Positions 16,245 through 23,488 of a stretch of DNA of 37,282 nucleotides are shown here, one piece after another. The notes under the pieces were generated by a model, which did not search any database, had not been told where the DNA came from, and was given only the letters and a program-made list of their open reading frames with translations. The translations under genes and the position numbers were made by a program. The DNA is taken from assembly GCA_900316145.1 (NCBI GenBank), contig ONBQ01000041.1, positions 1 through 37,282 on the forward strand, read 5' to 3'. The DNA is from an uncultured Eubacteriales bacterium (GTDB lineage Bacteria; Bacillota; Clostridia; Lachnospirales; Bianqueaceae). Every line of letters begins with the position of its first letter. The stretch's first letter is position 1.

Positions 16245-17039
16245 ATGCGGCTTTCCGAAGACGATCTTTGCTTTGAACTGAAAGCAGGGGTCAGAAGCGT
16301 GGATCTATGGACCATAAAGGCGGGAGAATACATGGATATCGATCTATCCGGGTTCTGCTGCCTTGTTTTTGTTGCAAGTGGAGAAGGAAAGGCAGAAATC
16401 GGACAGGAGCAATGGAAACTGCGATCAGAATATCTGTTCCTGATCCCCGCTGGATCTGCGCCATCCATTCGAATCAATGCACTGGAAGAACCTCTTTCCC
16501 TTTTTCTAGTAAGATTCCGCCTGACGATCTGGGAAACGGAAGGATTTGGAACGGGTATCCCTCGTATGTTCCGGATAGACGAGCCGGAGGATATGGTGGG
16601 GCGTTTTCAGACGATGTTGTTTTATTCCAGAAAGACAGAGCATAACGACGTGCTTCATCAGCAAGCAGCGCTCCTTAAAGTCCTGTCTGATATTGCTGAA
16701 GAGTGTCCGGCCTTCCTGAAATCTGATATCGATCCGGTCCTGCGGTATATCGATACTCATATGGCGGAAAAGATCCGATTGGAAGATCTGGCCGTTCTGG
16801 CGGGAGTGACTTCAGGAAGACTGCGGCAGGTGTTCCGCAAGCGCTATGGAGTCAGTCCGCATGAGTATATTTTGCAAACCCGGCTTTCACATGCCAGGAT
16901 GATGTTGAAACATTCCGACAAGAGCATTCAGAAAATCGCTGCCAAGATCGGATTTGGTCAGGCCAACTATTTTTCGAGGATCTTTCGTCAAAAGATCGGC
17001 TGCAGTCCCTTGGAATATCGTAAAAATAACAAAATGTAA
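16245..17039 (+). CDS. AraC-family transcriptional regulator, probable fucosidase regulator
   Basis: The 264-residue protein has an N-terminal cupin-like sensor half (CLVFVASGEGKAEIG, YLFLIPAGSAPSIRI) and a C-terminal pair of helix-turn-helix motifs at about residues 165-262 (IRLEDLAVLAGVTSGRLRQV, then SIQKIAAKIGFGQANYFSRI and the family signature IFRQKIGCSPLEYRK). AraC regulators with this layout usually bind a sugar or glycoside and activate adjacent catabolic genes. Two GH29 fucosidase genes follow, so a fucosylated ligand is likely, though this is inference. It starts 2 nt after topB with a weak ribosome binding site and may be co-transcribed with topB. Its stop codon lies inside a 17-bp inverted repeat that could be its own binding site. 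Confidence 0.9.
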   Translation: MRLSEDDLCFELKAGVRSVDLWTIKAGEYMDIDLSGFCCLVFVASGEGKAEIGQEQWKLRSEYLFLIPAGSAPSIRINALEEPLSLFLVRFRLTIWETEGFGTGIPRMFRIDEPEDMVGRFQTMLFYSRKTEHNDVLHQQAALLKVLSDIAEECPAFLKSDIDPVLRYIDTHMAEKIRLEDLAVLAGVTSGRLRQVFRKRYGVSPHEYILQTRLSHARMMLKHSDKSIQKIAAKIGFGQANYFSRIFRQKIGCSPLEYRKNNKM

Positions 17040-17072
17040 CAGAAATACGTAGGGATTTTGTTGCATTCTGTT
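17028..17072 (+). promoter_or_regulatory. Inverted repeat of tandem half-sites, candidate AraC-family operator
   Basis: The left arm AACAAAATGTAACAGAA (17028-17044) and the right arm TTTTGTTGCATTCTGTT (17056-17072) are inverted copies matching at 14 of 17 positions. Each arm itself contains two AACARAA units spaced 10 bp apart, one helical turn, as expected for the two HTH motifs of an AraC monomer. The dyad covers the araC stop codon and the -35 box of the fucosidase promoter. The binding protein is inferred from position. Confidence 0.55.
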
Positions 17073-17089
17073 GGAATTTCGGCTATAAT
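17061..17089 (+). promoter_or_regulatory. Promoter for the fucosidase genes
   Basis: TTGCAT (17061-17066) and TATAAT (17084-17089) are separated by 17 bp. The -35 box lies within the right arm of the inverted repeat at 17028-17072, so binding there would directly affect polymerase. An AAAGGAG site at 17123-17129 serves the first fucosidase. Confidence 0.7.
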
Positions 17090-17139
17090 CAAGACAACTT
17101 TACTTTCTTACCTCATTTTCAGAAAGGAGCACTTTGATC

Positions 17140-18432
17140 ATGGGAGTTATTCAACCGATGCCGACACCGGGCAACACCGAGTGGTTCAGAGCGGACCGTT
17201 TCGGACTGTTCATTCATTTTGGACTTTACGCGGAGGCCGCCCGTCATGAGTGGGTCAAGAGCCGGGAAGAGATCAGCAACGAGGATTATCAAAAGTATTT
17301 CGATCATTTCGATCCGGATCTGTATGATCCGAAAGCCTGGGCTAAAGCCGCGAAAAACGCAGGCATGAAGTACTTTGTCATCACGACGAAACATCATGAG
17401 GGTTTCTGCCTTTGGGATAGCGCCTATACCGATTACAAAGTTACCAATACACCGTATGGCAAGGACATTTTAGGACCGATGGTCGAAGCGTTCCGCGAGG
17501 AAGGGCTTAAGGTCGGCTTCTATCATTCCCTGCTGGATTGGCATCATCCGGATTATACCGTGGATGCCTGCCATCCGATGCGCAACAACAAGGAATACAT
17601 CGAGAAGGATAAAGAGCGTGACATCACCCGCTATGCTGATTATCTCTACAATCAGACGGAAGAACTGATGACCAAGTTCGGCAAGATCGATATCCTCTGG
17701 TTCGACTTCTCCGTCGCGCCTGGCATGGGATTTGAAGGGAAGGGCAAAGACATCTGGCAGTCAGAACGTCTTTTGAAGATGATCCGATCCTATCAGCCGG
17801 ATATCATCATCAATGACCGCCTTCAGATCGATCAGGATATCAAGACGCCTGAGCAGTATCAGCCGAGAGAATGGCTCAAGGTCAACGGACAGCCTGTCGT
17901 ATGGGAAGCCTGCCAGACATTGTCCGGATCCTGGGGTTATTACCGGGATGAAGAAAGCTGGAAGAGCGTGGAGATGCTCATCAAGATGCTGGTCGACTCC
18001 GTCAGCAAGGGCGGAAACATGATCCTGAATGTAGGCCCGACCGGACGTGGTGAATTTGATCACCGCGCTATGGCCGCCCTGGAGGGGATCGGTAAGTGGA
18101 TGCACTACAACAGCCGTTCCATCTATGGCTGCACGGCGGCGCCGGAAGAGTTCAAGTGCCCGGAGGATTGCCGTTTTACCTACAATCCCAAGACCAACCG
18201 TCTGTATGTCCATGTCTTCAGCTGGCCGTTCCGTCATCTGCATCTGGATGGTTTCGTTGGCAAAGTGGAGTATGCTCAGCTGCTCAATGATGCTTCCGAA
18301 ATCAAGATGGAAGTCGGCAAGGATGAGAATGCGGGTACGATCGATACAGCATTTGGTTCCAATACATTGTCTCTGATCCTGCCCATCAAAAAGCCGAATG
18401 AAGTTCCGGTCATTGAACTGTTCCTGAAATAA
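17140..18432 (+). CDS. Alpha-L-fucosidase, GH29, subfamily A-like
   Basis: This is a retaining glycoside hydrolase of family 29 that removes terminal alpha-L-fucose. The 430-residue protein has the N-terminal WFRADRFGLFIHFGLY, KYFVITTKHHEGFCLWDS, KVGFYHSLLDWHHPDY and the nucleophile motif IDILWFDFS (D189). GGNMILNVGPTGRGEFD closes the barrel and a small beta domain follows. I chose the ATG at 17140 because the AAAGGAG site at 17123-17129 is 10 nt away; an in-frame TTG at 17134 would be only 4 nt away. There is no signal peptide, so the enzyme is probably cytoplasmic and acts on imported fucosides. It is the first gene behind the regulated promoter and is followed by a terminator. Subfamily assignment is by motif memory only. 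Confidence 0.92.
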   Translation: MGVIQPMPTPGNTEWFRADRFGLFIHFGLYAEAARHEWVKSREEISNEDYQKYFDHFDPDLYDPKAWAKAAKNAGMKYFVITTKHHEGFCLWDSAYTDYKVTNTPYGKDILGPMVEAFREEGLKVGFYHSLLDWHHPDYTVDACHPMRNNKEYIEKDKERDITRYADYLYNQTEELMTKFGKIDILWFDFSVAPGMGFEGKGKDIWQSERLLKMIRSYQPDIIINDRLQIDQDIKTPEQYQPREWLKVNGQPVVWEACQTLSGSWGYYRDEESWKSVEMLIKMLVDSVSKGGNMILNVGPTGRGEFDHRAMAALEGIGKWMHYNSRSIYGCTAAPEEFKCPEDCRFTYNPKTNRLYVHVFSWPFRHLHLDGFVGKVEYAQLLNDASEIKMEVGKDENAGTIDTAFGSNTLSLILPIKKPNEVPVIELFLK

Positions 18433-18441
18433 AGTTCCATC

Positions 18442-18466
18442 AAGGCGCCGGTTCCGGCGCCTTTTT
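18442..18466 (+). terminator. Intrinsic terminator between the two fucosidase genes
   Basis: AAGGCGCCG pairs with CGGCGCCTT around a 4-nt loop, followed by TTTTT. The second fucosidase ATG is only 13 nt after the T-run, and its ribosome binding site abuts it. The downstream gene therefore depends on readthrough, which would lower its expression relative to the first. Confidence 0.85.
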
Positions 18467-18479
18467 GAAAGGAGATCCA

Positions 18480-19856
18480 ATGAAAGAATTTTTGAAGGCG
18501 GCAGCGGCCGTCAAACCGTCTAAACGTCAGTTGGATTGGTATGAACTGGGTTCGTACGCGTTCGTTCACTTTAGTCCGAATACCTACACGGATCGGGAGT
18601 GGGGTCTGGGCGATGAGGATGAAAAGATCTTTAATCCCGTTCGCCTGGACTGTGACCAATGGGTAGAAGCCATCAAGTCGGCGGGCATGAAGGGAATGGT
18701 CCTGACGGCCAAGCATCACGATGGATTCTGTCTGTGGCCTTCCAAATATACGGAGCACAGTGTAAAGAATTGTCCTCTCGATATCGATGTGGTCAAGGAA
18801 GCTTCAGAAGCCTGCCGCCGCGGCGGGATCAAATTCGGCTTCTATCTGTCTCCCTGGGACCGGAATAACAAGCTTTACGGCACTCCGGAATACAATGATT
18901 ACTTCTGCAATCAGCTGACAGAACTTCTGACCGGCTATGGAGAGATCTTCTACGTGTGGTTTGACAATGCCTGTGGAGAAGGTCCGAATGGAAAGAAACA
19001 GGTCTATGACTTCCCTCGTTACATCGAACTGATCCGAAAATACCAGCCGAATGCGGTCATCTTCAATGACTTTGGTCCGGATATCCGCTGGTGCGGCAAT
19101 GAGGCCGGTGTCGCGCGTCATTCCGAATGGGCCGTCGTGCCGAAGGAACTGTGCTTCTACAGCGATGTGCAGACCGGACCGGCGCCGATGAGCGATGAGG
19201 GCGATCTTTCCTTCATGTACAATACAGACCAGGAGATCGGCACTTTGCCTATCATCATGTATTCCAAGGGACTGACCTTCACTCCGGCCGAGATCAATAT
19301 GTCCATCCGTCCGGGCTGGTTCTGGCATGAGCAGGAGGAGCCGCATTCTCTGGAGCGCCTGTTCCGCACGTACATCACCTCCTGGGGCGCCAATGCCTGC
19401 ATGCATCTGAACCTTCCCCCGAACCGGGATGGACTGATCGACGAGCGCGATGTAAAACGTTTGAAGGAATTCGGCGAACTGATCAAGAAGGAATTCGGTA
19501 CCCCGATCCCTTGCCAGATAGAGAAGAGTGAAGATGGAAGCCTTACGCAGCCGGAGTATAAGATCCATCTTGAGGAAGTGCGTAAGGATGTAAAGTATAT
19601 CATCATTCGAGAGGATATTGCTCAAGGTCAGCGGATCGAGAGCTTCAAGATCATGGCGGATTTCGGCAGCGGTAATCAGTATCCGATCTACCAGGGCACT
19701 ACGGTGGGCAACCGGAAAGTATGCATGCTGCAGGATCCTTTCGCGCTGCAGAATCCCTTGATCGATGATAGACGCTTCCCGGGATTTAAAGATCTTACGA
19801 TCAAGGTCACATCGGCAAGAGATGAGGTCTGCCTTAAGAGCGTCGAGCTGTTTTGA
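18480..19856 (+). CDS. Alpha-L-fucosidase, GH29, subfamily B-like
   Basis: This is a second GH29 enzyme, 458 residues and clearly divergent from its neighbour. Motifs are GSYAFVHFSPNTYTDREWG, GMVLTAKHHDGFCLWPSKY, FGFYLSPWDRNN and the nucleophile region FYVWFDNACGEGPNGK (D162). The NACGEGPNG stretch resembles the GH29-B enzymes that act on alpha-1,3/1,4-linked fucose of Lewis-type glycans; that specificity is inference from motif similarity. The domain after about residue 335 is beta-rich and ends FKDLTIKVTSARDEVCLKSV. There is no signal peptide. The ATG at 18480 follows AAGGAG at 18469-18474; an in-frame TTG at 18465 lies inside the terminator T-run and was rejected. Confidence 0.92.
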   Translation: MKEFLKAAAAVKPSKRQLDWYELGSYAFVHFSPNTYTDREWGLGDEDEKIFNPVRLDCDQWVEAIKSAGMKGMVLTAKHHDGFCLWPSKYTEHSVKNCPLDIDVVKEASEACRRGGIKFGFYLSPWDRNNKLYGTPEYNDYFCNQLTELLTGYGEIFYVWFDNACGEGPNGKKQVYDFPRYIELIRKYQPNAVIFNDFGPDIRWCGNEAGVARHSEWAVVPKELCFYSDVQTGPAPMSDEGDLSFMYNTDQEIGTLPIIMYSKGLTFTPAEINMSIRPGWFWHEQEEPHSLERLFRTYITSWGANACMHLNLPPNRDGLIDERDVKRLKEFGELIKKEFGTPIPCQIEKSEDGSLTQPEYKIHLEEVRKDVKYIIIREDIAQGQRIESFKIMADFGSGNQYPIYQGTTVGNRKVCMLQDPFALQNPLIDDRRFPGFKDLTIKVTSARDEVCLKSVELF

Positions 19857-20010
19857 GTAAATATTCAATTCTTTCCATATTAATTGTATAATTGCTATAA
19901 TTAATAAAAATGTAATATGTTATTAATAAAATAGAAATAAATATACACTATAATTTTAATATCCTTTCTTTTTATGAAAAGATCCCCTCTTACTTAAAAA
20001 GAAGTGGAAG
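19857..20010. other. AT-rich intergenic patch after the fucosidase genes
   Basis: The first 115 bases or so are strongly AT-rich, unlike the rest of the window, and contain three TATAAT hexamers (19887-19892, 19896-19901, 19949-19954) without good -35 partners. No credible ORF is present. The second half holds a direct repeat AAGATCCC, at about 19979-19986 and again just before and into the terminator at 20011. It may be a scar of insertion of the fucosidase cassette or encode a short transcript; neither can be shown here. Confidence 0.5.
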
Positions 20011-20049
20011 ATCCCTGTTCTCTATTCTCCCCTTGAGACAGGGATTTTT
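20011..20049 (+). terminator. Intrinsic terminator upstream of rel
   Basis: ATCCCTGTTCTC (20011-20022) pairs with GAGACAGGGAT (20035-20045) with one bulged T, a 12-nt loop and a TTTTT tail. It isolates the fucosidase region from the rel promoter. Confidence 0.75.
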
Positions 20050-20070
20050 CATGTCTTATTCTGTAAAAGG

Positions 20071-20099
20071 TTGCGCAATCCGAAAAAAAACGATATAAT
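20071..20099 (+). promoter_or_regulatory. Promoter for the rel operon
   Basis: TTGCGC (20071-20076) and TATAAT (20094-20099) are separated by 17 bp. The leader to the ATG at 20136 is about 30 nt. Confidence 0.7.
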
Positions 20100-20135
20100 A
20101 AAGATTGCTTTATTTTTACTATGGGAAGTGAACGT

Positions 20136-22367
20136 ATGGATTATTCATTACAAGGTCTGGAGGATAGGATCCGCGTCTACCATCCGGCTCAGGATCTGGA
20201 AATGGTCGAGAAGGCCTATCGGGTTGCGGAGCAAGCGCATGAAGGACAGTTTCGGCAGTCTGGAGAGCCCTATGTTATCCATCCTATTCAAGTCGCCAAT
20301 TATCTGGCCGATCTGGAACTGGATCTGGAGACCATTATCGCAGGCCTCTTGCATGATGTCGTTGAGGATACCTATCTGACGCTCGATGAGATCCGCGATA
20401 TGTTTGGACAGGATGTCGCGACCCTTGTCGATGGTGTTACAAAACTGAAACAACTCAAATATGAGACCAATGACAAGGTCGAGATCCAGGCTGAGAATTA
20501 CAGGAAACTGTTCCTTGCGATGGCGAAGGATATCCGTGTCATCCTGATCAAGCTGGCAGACCGCCTGCATAATATGCAGACCCTGGAGTATAAGAGCCAG
20601 GAAAAGCAAAAAGAGATCGCGCGTGAAACGCTGGATATCTACGCCCCGATCGCGCACCGTCTCGGTATTTCCAAGATCAAGGTCGAACTGGAAGATCTTT
20701 CTTTGAAATTCCTGGAACCGGACATCTATTACGATCTGGTACAGAAGATCAACCGCAAGCGTTCCGAGCGGGAAAGCTTCGTGGAAAACATCGTGCATGA
20801 AATGCAGGAAGCCTTGGATAAGGTCGAGATCCATGCTCAGGTATATGGCCGGCCGAAGCACTTTTTCAGCATCTATCGTAAGATGGTCAAGAAGAACTAT
20901 TCTCTGGACCAGATCTACGATCTGTTTGCTGTGCGCATTATCGTGGATTCTGTAAAAGATTGTTATGGTTCACTCGGCGTCATCCATGATATGTACACGC
21001 CCATGCCCGGACGGTTCAAGGACTATATCGCCATGCCAAAGGCCAACATGTACCAATCTTTGCATACCACCTTGATCGGTCACGCTGGAGAGCCTTTTGA
21101 AGTGCAGATCCGGACCATCGACATGCACCGTACGGCGGAATACGGTATCGCCGCGCACTGGAAATATAAGGAACAGGGCGGATCCGGCACCGTTACGGAA
21201 GAAGAGAAGCTCAACTGGCTGCAGAAGGTCCTGGAATGGCAGCAGGATCTTTCCGATAACAAAGACTTCCTGAATGCCTTGCGTGTAGACTTTGACGCGT
21301 TCCAGGAGTCCGTTTATGCTTTCTCGCCTCGTGGCGATGTGCTAGAGCTTCCGGCAGGTTCCACTCCCATTGATTTCGCGTATCAGATCCACAGTGCCGT
21401 TGGTAATAAAATGGTCGGCGCCCGTGTCAACGGCCGCATCGTCACCTTGAACTATGAGATCAAAAACGGTGACCGCGTCGAGATCATCACTTCTCAGAAT
21501 TCCAAGGGACCGAGCCGTGACTGGCTCAATATCGTAGCGACGTCTCAAGCCCGCAACAAGATCAACCAGTGGTTTAAGAAAGAGTTCAAACAGGACAATA
21601 TCACACGTGGCCGGGAAGCGATCGAGCGGTATGCCCGCAGCAAGGGACTGGTCATGTCCGATCTTCTGCGTCCGGAATGGATGGAGATGGTCGAGCGCAA
21701 ATATGGATTCCAGGATTGGGACGCGATCCTCGCGGCTGTCGGACATGGCGGCTTAAAAGAAGGCCAGGTCGTCAACCGCTTGTATCAGGAATACGCGCGT
21801 GAGCAGAATGAGATGATGGAAGAGGAAGACATCATCAACAATCTGCAAAGCAAGATCCAAAGTCATCAGGACAATCCGGATCATAAGCATCGTCATAGGA
21901 TATCCAATCCGATCACGGTCCATGGCATCAACGATGTAGCGGTCCATTTCTCCAAATGCTGCAACCCGGTCCCGGGTGATGAGATCATCGGTTATGTGAC
22001 GCGCGGACGCGGCGTTTCGATCCATCGTACGGACTGTCAGAATATCATTCAGCTGTCAGAAGATGAGAGACAGCGCCTTCTGGATGCCGAGTGGGAGCTT
22101 GACGCCGGCAATCAGAAAGGCTTCAAATTCGTTTCCAGCATTCAGATCGCTGTGGAAGACAGAAAAGGTATTCTTCTGGATATCACCAGCGTTATCAGTA
22201 ATGCGGATATCATGATCACGCAAATGAACGCCCGCCGCAAGAAGGATTCCAACGAAGCGATCTTCAATATGTCCTTCGAGATCGGCTCGAAAGAACAGCT
22301 GCAGCTGATCTGCAATAAGATCCAGCAGGTGCCGGGCGTCTATGAGATCATTCGAAACAGTTACTAA
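20136..22367 (+). CDS. relA: Bifunctional (p)ppGpp synthetase/hydrolase Rel
   Basis: Rel makes and degrades the alarmone (p)ppGpp in response to amino-acid starvation. The 743-residue protein has all domains of the long RSH family. The HD hydrolase is at about residues 20-190 (HEGQFRQSGEPYVIHPIQVA, LLHDVVEDT, KLADRLHNMQTL). The synthetase is at about 230-360 (VYGRPKHFFSIYRKM, FAVRIIV, RFKDYIAMPKANMYQSLHTT), where RFKD is typical of bifunctional enzymes. TGS (about 395-455), helical and zinc-finger-like (SKCCNPVPGDEIIGYVTRGR) and C-terminal ACT domains follow. I chose ATG 20136 because GGGAAG at 20123-20128 is well spaced for it; the in-frame ATG at 20121 has no ribosome binding site. It heads a five-gene operon. 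Confidence 0.96.
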   Translation: MDYSLQGLEDRIRVYHPAQDLEMVEKAYRVAEQAHEGQFRQSGEPYVIHPIQVANYLADLELDLETIIAGLLHDVVEDTYLTLDEIRDMFGQDVATLVDGVTKLKQLKYETNDKVEIQAENYRKLFLAMAKDIRVILIKLADRLHNMQTLEYKSQEKQKEIARETLDIYAPIAHRLGISKIKVELEDLSLKFLEPDIYYDLVQKINRKRSERESFVENIVHEMQEALDKVEIHAQVYGRPKHFFSIYRKMVKKNYSLDQIYDLFAVRIIVDSVKDCYGSLGVIHDMYTPMPGRFKDYIAMPKANMYQSLHTTLIGHAGEPFEVQIRTIDMHRTAEYGIAAHWKYKEQGGSGTVTEEEKLNWLQKVLEWQQDLSDNKDFLNALRVDFDAFQESVYAFSPRGDVLELPAGSTPIDFAYQIHSAVGNKMVGARVNGRIVTLNYEIKNGDRVEIITSQNSKGPSRDWLNIVATSQARNKINQWFKKEFKQDNITRGREAIERYARSKGLVMSDLLRPEWMEMVERKYGFQDWDAILAAVGHGGLKEGQVVNRLYQEYAREQNEMMEEEDIINNLQSKIQSHQDNPDHKHRHRISNPITVHGINDVAVHFSKCCNPVPGDEIIGYVTRGRGVSIHRTDCQNIIQLSEDERQRLLDAEWELDAGNQKGFKFVSSIQIAVEDRKGILLDITSVISNADIMITQMNARRKKDSNEAIFNMSFEIGSKEQLQLICNKIQQVPGVYEIIRNSY

Positions 22368-22382
22368 GAAAGGATCGTAAGG

Positions 22383-22835
22383 ATGAGAGCAGTTGTACAG
22401 CGGGTCGACCGGTGCGGCCTGATCGCTGACGGACAGCCGCAGGGGGAGATCGAGAAGGGCTTGCTGGTCCTGGCCGGTTTTCAGTCTTCGGATGATGAAA
22501 AGGCCATGCGCTATATGATCGATAAGATCGCGGGTCTACGTATTTTCGAGGATGAGAATGGCCACATGAACCTTTCGGCCAGGGATCTGGGACTGTCCCT
22601 TTACCTGGTTCCCAATTTCACATTGTACGGGGATTGCCGTCATGGCCGCCGGCCCGGCTTTTCCGCGGGAGCGCCGGTAGCGGACGCGGAGCCTATGTTT
22701 GCCCGGTTCGTCGAGCTTGCCAGGCAGGAAGCCGGCGTGCCGATCTTGTCCGGTGTTTTTCAGGCTCATATGATCATCGATCCGGTTTTGAACGGACCGG
22801 TCACGTTGCTGATCGACAGCGATAAACAGTTTTAG
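22383..22835 (+). CDS. dtd: D-aminoacyl-tRNA deacylase Dtd with altered Ser-Gln motif
   Basis: Dtd hydrolyses D-aminoacyl-tRNAs and keeps D-amino acids out of protein. The 150-residue length is standard. It starts MRAVVQRVDRCGL, has KIAGLRIFEDENGHMNLS, and the Gly-cisPro element NGPVTLLID near the C terminus. The second family motif normally reads Ser-Gln-Phe-Thr-Leu, with Ser77 and Gln78; here it reads VPNFTLYGDC, so Pro77 and Asn78 replace Ser and Gln. The DNA there is unambiguous (gtt ccc aat ttc aca). The rest of the fold is intact, so it may remain active with changed geometry or have a shifted role. The position between rel and the MBL gene is usual. Confidence 0.9.
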   Translation: MRAVVQRVDRCGLIADGQPQGEIEKGLLVLAGFQSSDDEKAMRYMIDKIAGLRIFEDENGHMNLSARDLGLSLYLVPNFTLYGDCRHGRRPGFSAGAPVADAEPMFARFVELARQEAGVPILSGVFQAHMIIDPVLNGPVTLLIDSDKQF

Positions 22836-22843
22836 GAGGATCC

Positions 22844-23479
22844 ATGCAGCTCTATACGCTTACTGTCGGAATGATCGAAGCCAATTGCTACATCGTGGTG
22901 GATGAGTCTTCCATGTCTTGTGTTGTGATCGATCCGGGCGGGGACGGGGAAAAGATCATCTCTTTTCTGAAAGATAAGCAGCTGTGTCCCGCCGAGATCT
23001 GGATCACCCACGGACATATGGACCATTTTAAAGACGCGTTGCGCGTGAAAGATGAGTTCTCCTGCCGGATCCGCATGCATAAAGAAGAGGTCGGGTATCT
23101 GAACAGCGAGGCTGTTCAGCGCATGTTGTATTACAAGCCGATCTTTGACCGTTTTCAGGACGCTTTGAAAGAAGAAGATCTGCTGACGGATGGGTGTGTT
23201 CTTTCCGTCGGATCTCTACGTTTTCAGTGTATCGAAGTGCCTGGCCATACCGACCACAGCCTTTGCTTCTATGAAGCATCAGAGAAAGTCCTTTTCTCCG
23301 GAGATACCCTTTTCCATGGCAGCGTAGGGCGTACGGATCTTTACAATGGCCGTCCTTCGGATCTGCCGGTGTTCATTACCGGGCGGCTCATGGTCTTGCC
23401 GGATGATGTCAAGGTCTATTGCGGCCATGGCCCGTCAACGGATATCGGTTTTGAGAAACGATACAATCCATATTTATGA
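22844..23479 (+). CDS. Metallo-beta-lactamase-fold hydrolase, glyoxalase II-like
   Basis: The 211-residue protein has the dinuclear-metal motif THGHMDHFKD (H56, H58, D60, H61) and the further ligands PGHTDHS, FSGDTLF and YCGHGP. It resembles the short YqgX/YcbL type of hydroxyacylglutathione-hydrolase relatives that lack the glutathione-binding C-terminal domain. The substrate is therefore uncertain; a thioester or other small metabolite is likely. A ribosome binding site (TAGGAGG) at the end of dtd serves the ATG 8 nt after the dtd stop. The rel-dtd-MBL-hemZ order recurs in Clostridia, but no functional link is established by it. Confidence 0.88.
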   Translation: MQLYTLTVGMIEANCYIVVDESSMSCVVIDPGGDGEKIISFLKDKQLCPAEIWITHGHMDHFKDALRVKDEFSCRIRMHKEEVGYLNSEAVQRMLYYKPIFDRFQDALKEEDLLTDGCVLSVGSLRFQCIEVPGHTDHSLCFYEASEKVLFSGDTLFHGSVGRTDLYNGRPSDLPVFITGRLMVLPDDVKVYCGHGPSTDIGFEKRYNPYL

Positions 23480-23488
23480 TACAGACTT

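Noticed and set aside
17058-17249. A 63-codon frame overlapping the fucosidase promoter and start
   Set aside because: It has no ribosome binding site, crosses the promoter and runs into the fucosidase gene in another frame.
18804-19868. A 354-codon minus-strand frame inside the second fucosidase
   Set aside because: It lies fully opposite a clear GH29 gene and shows no domain or ribosome binding site.
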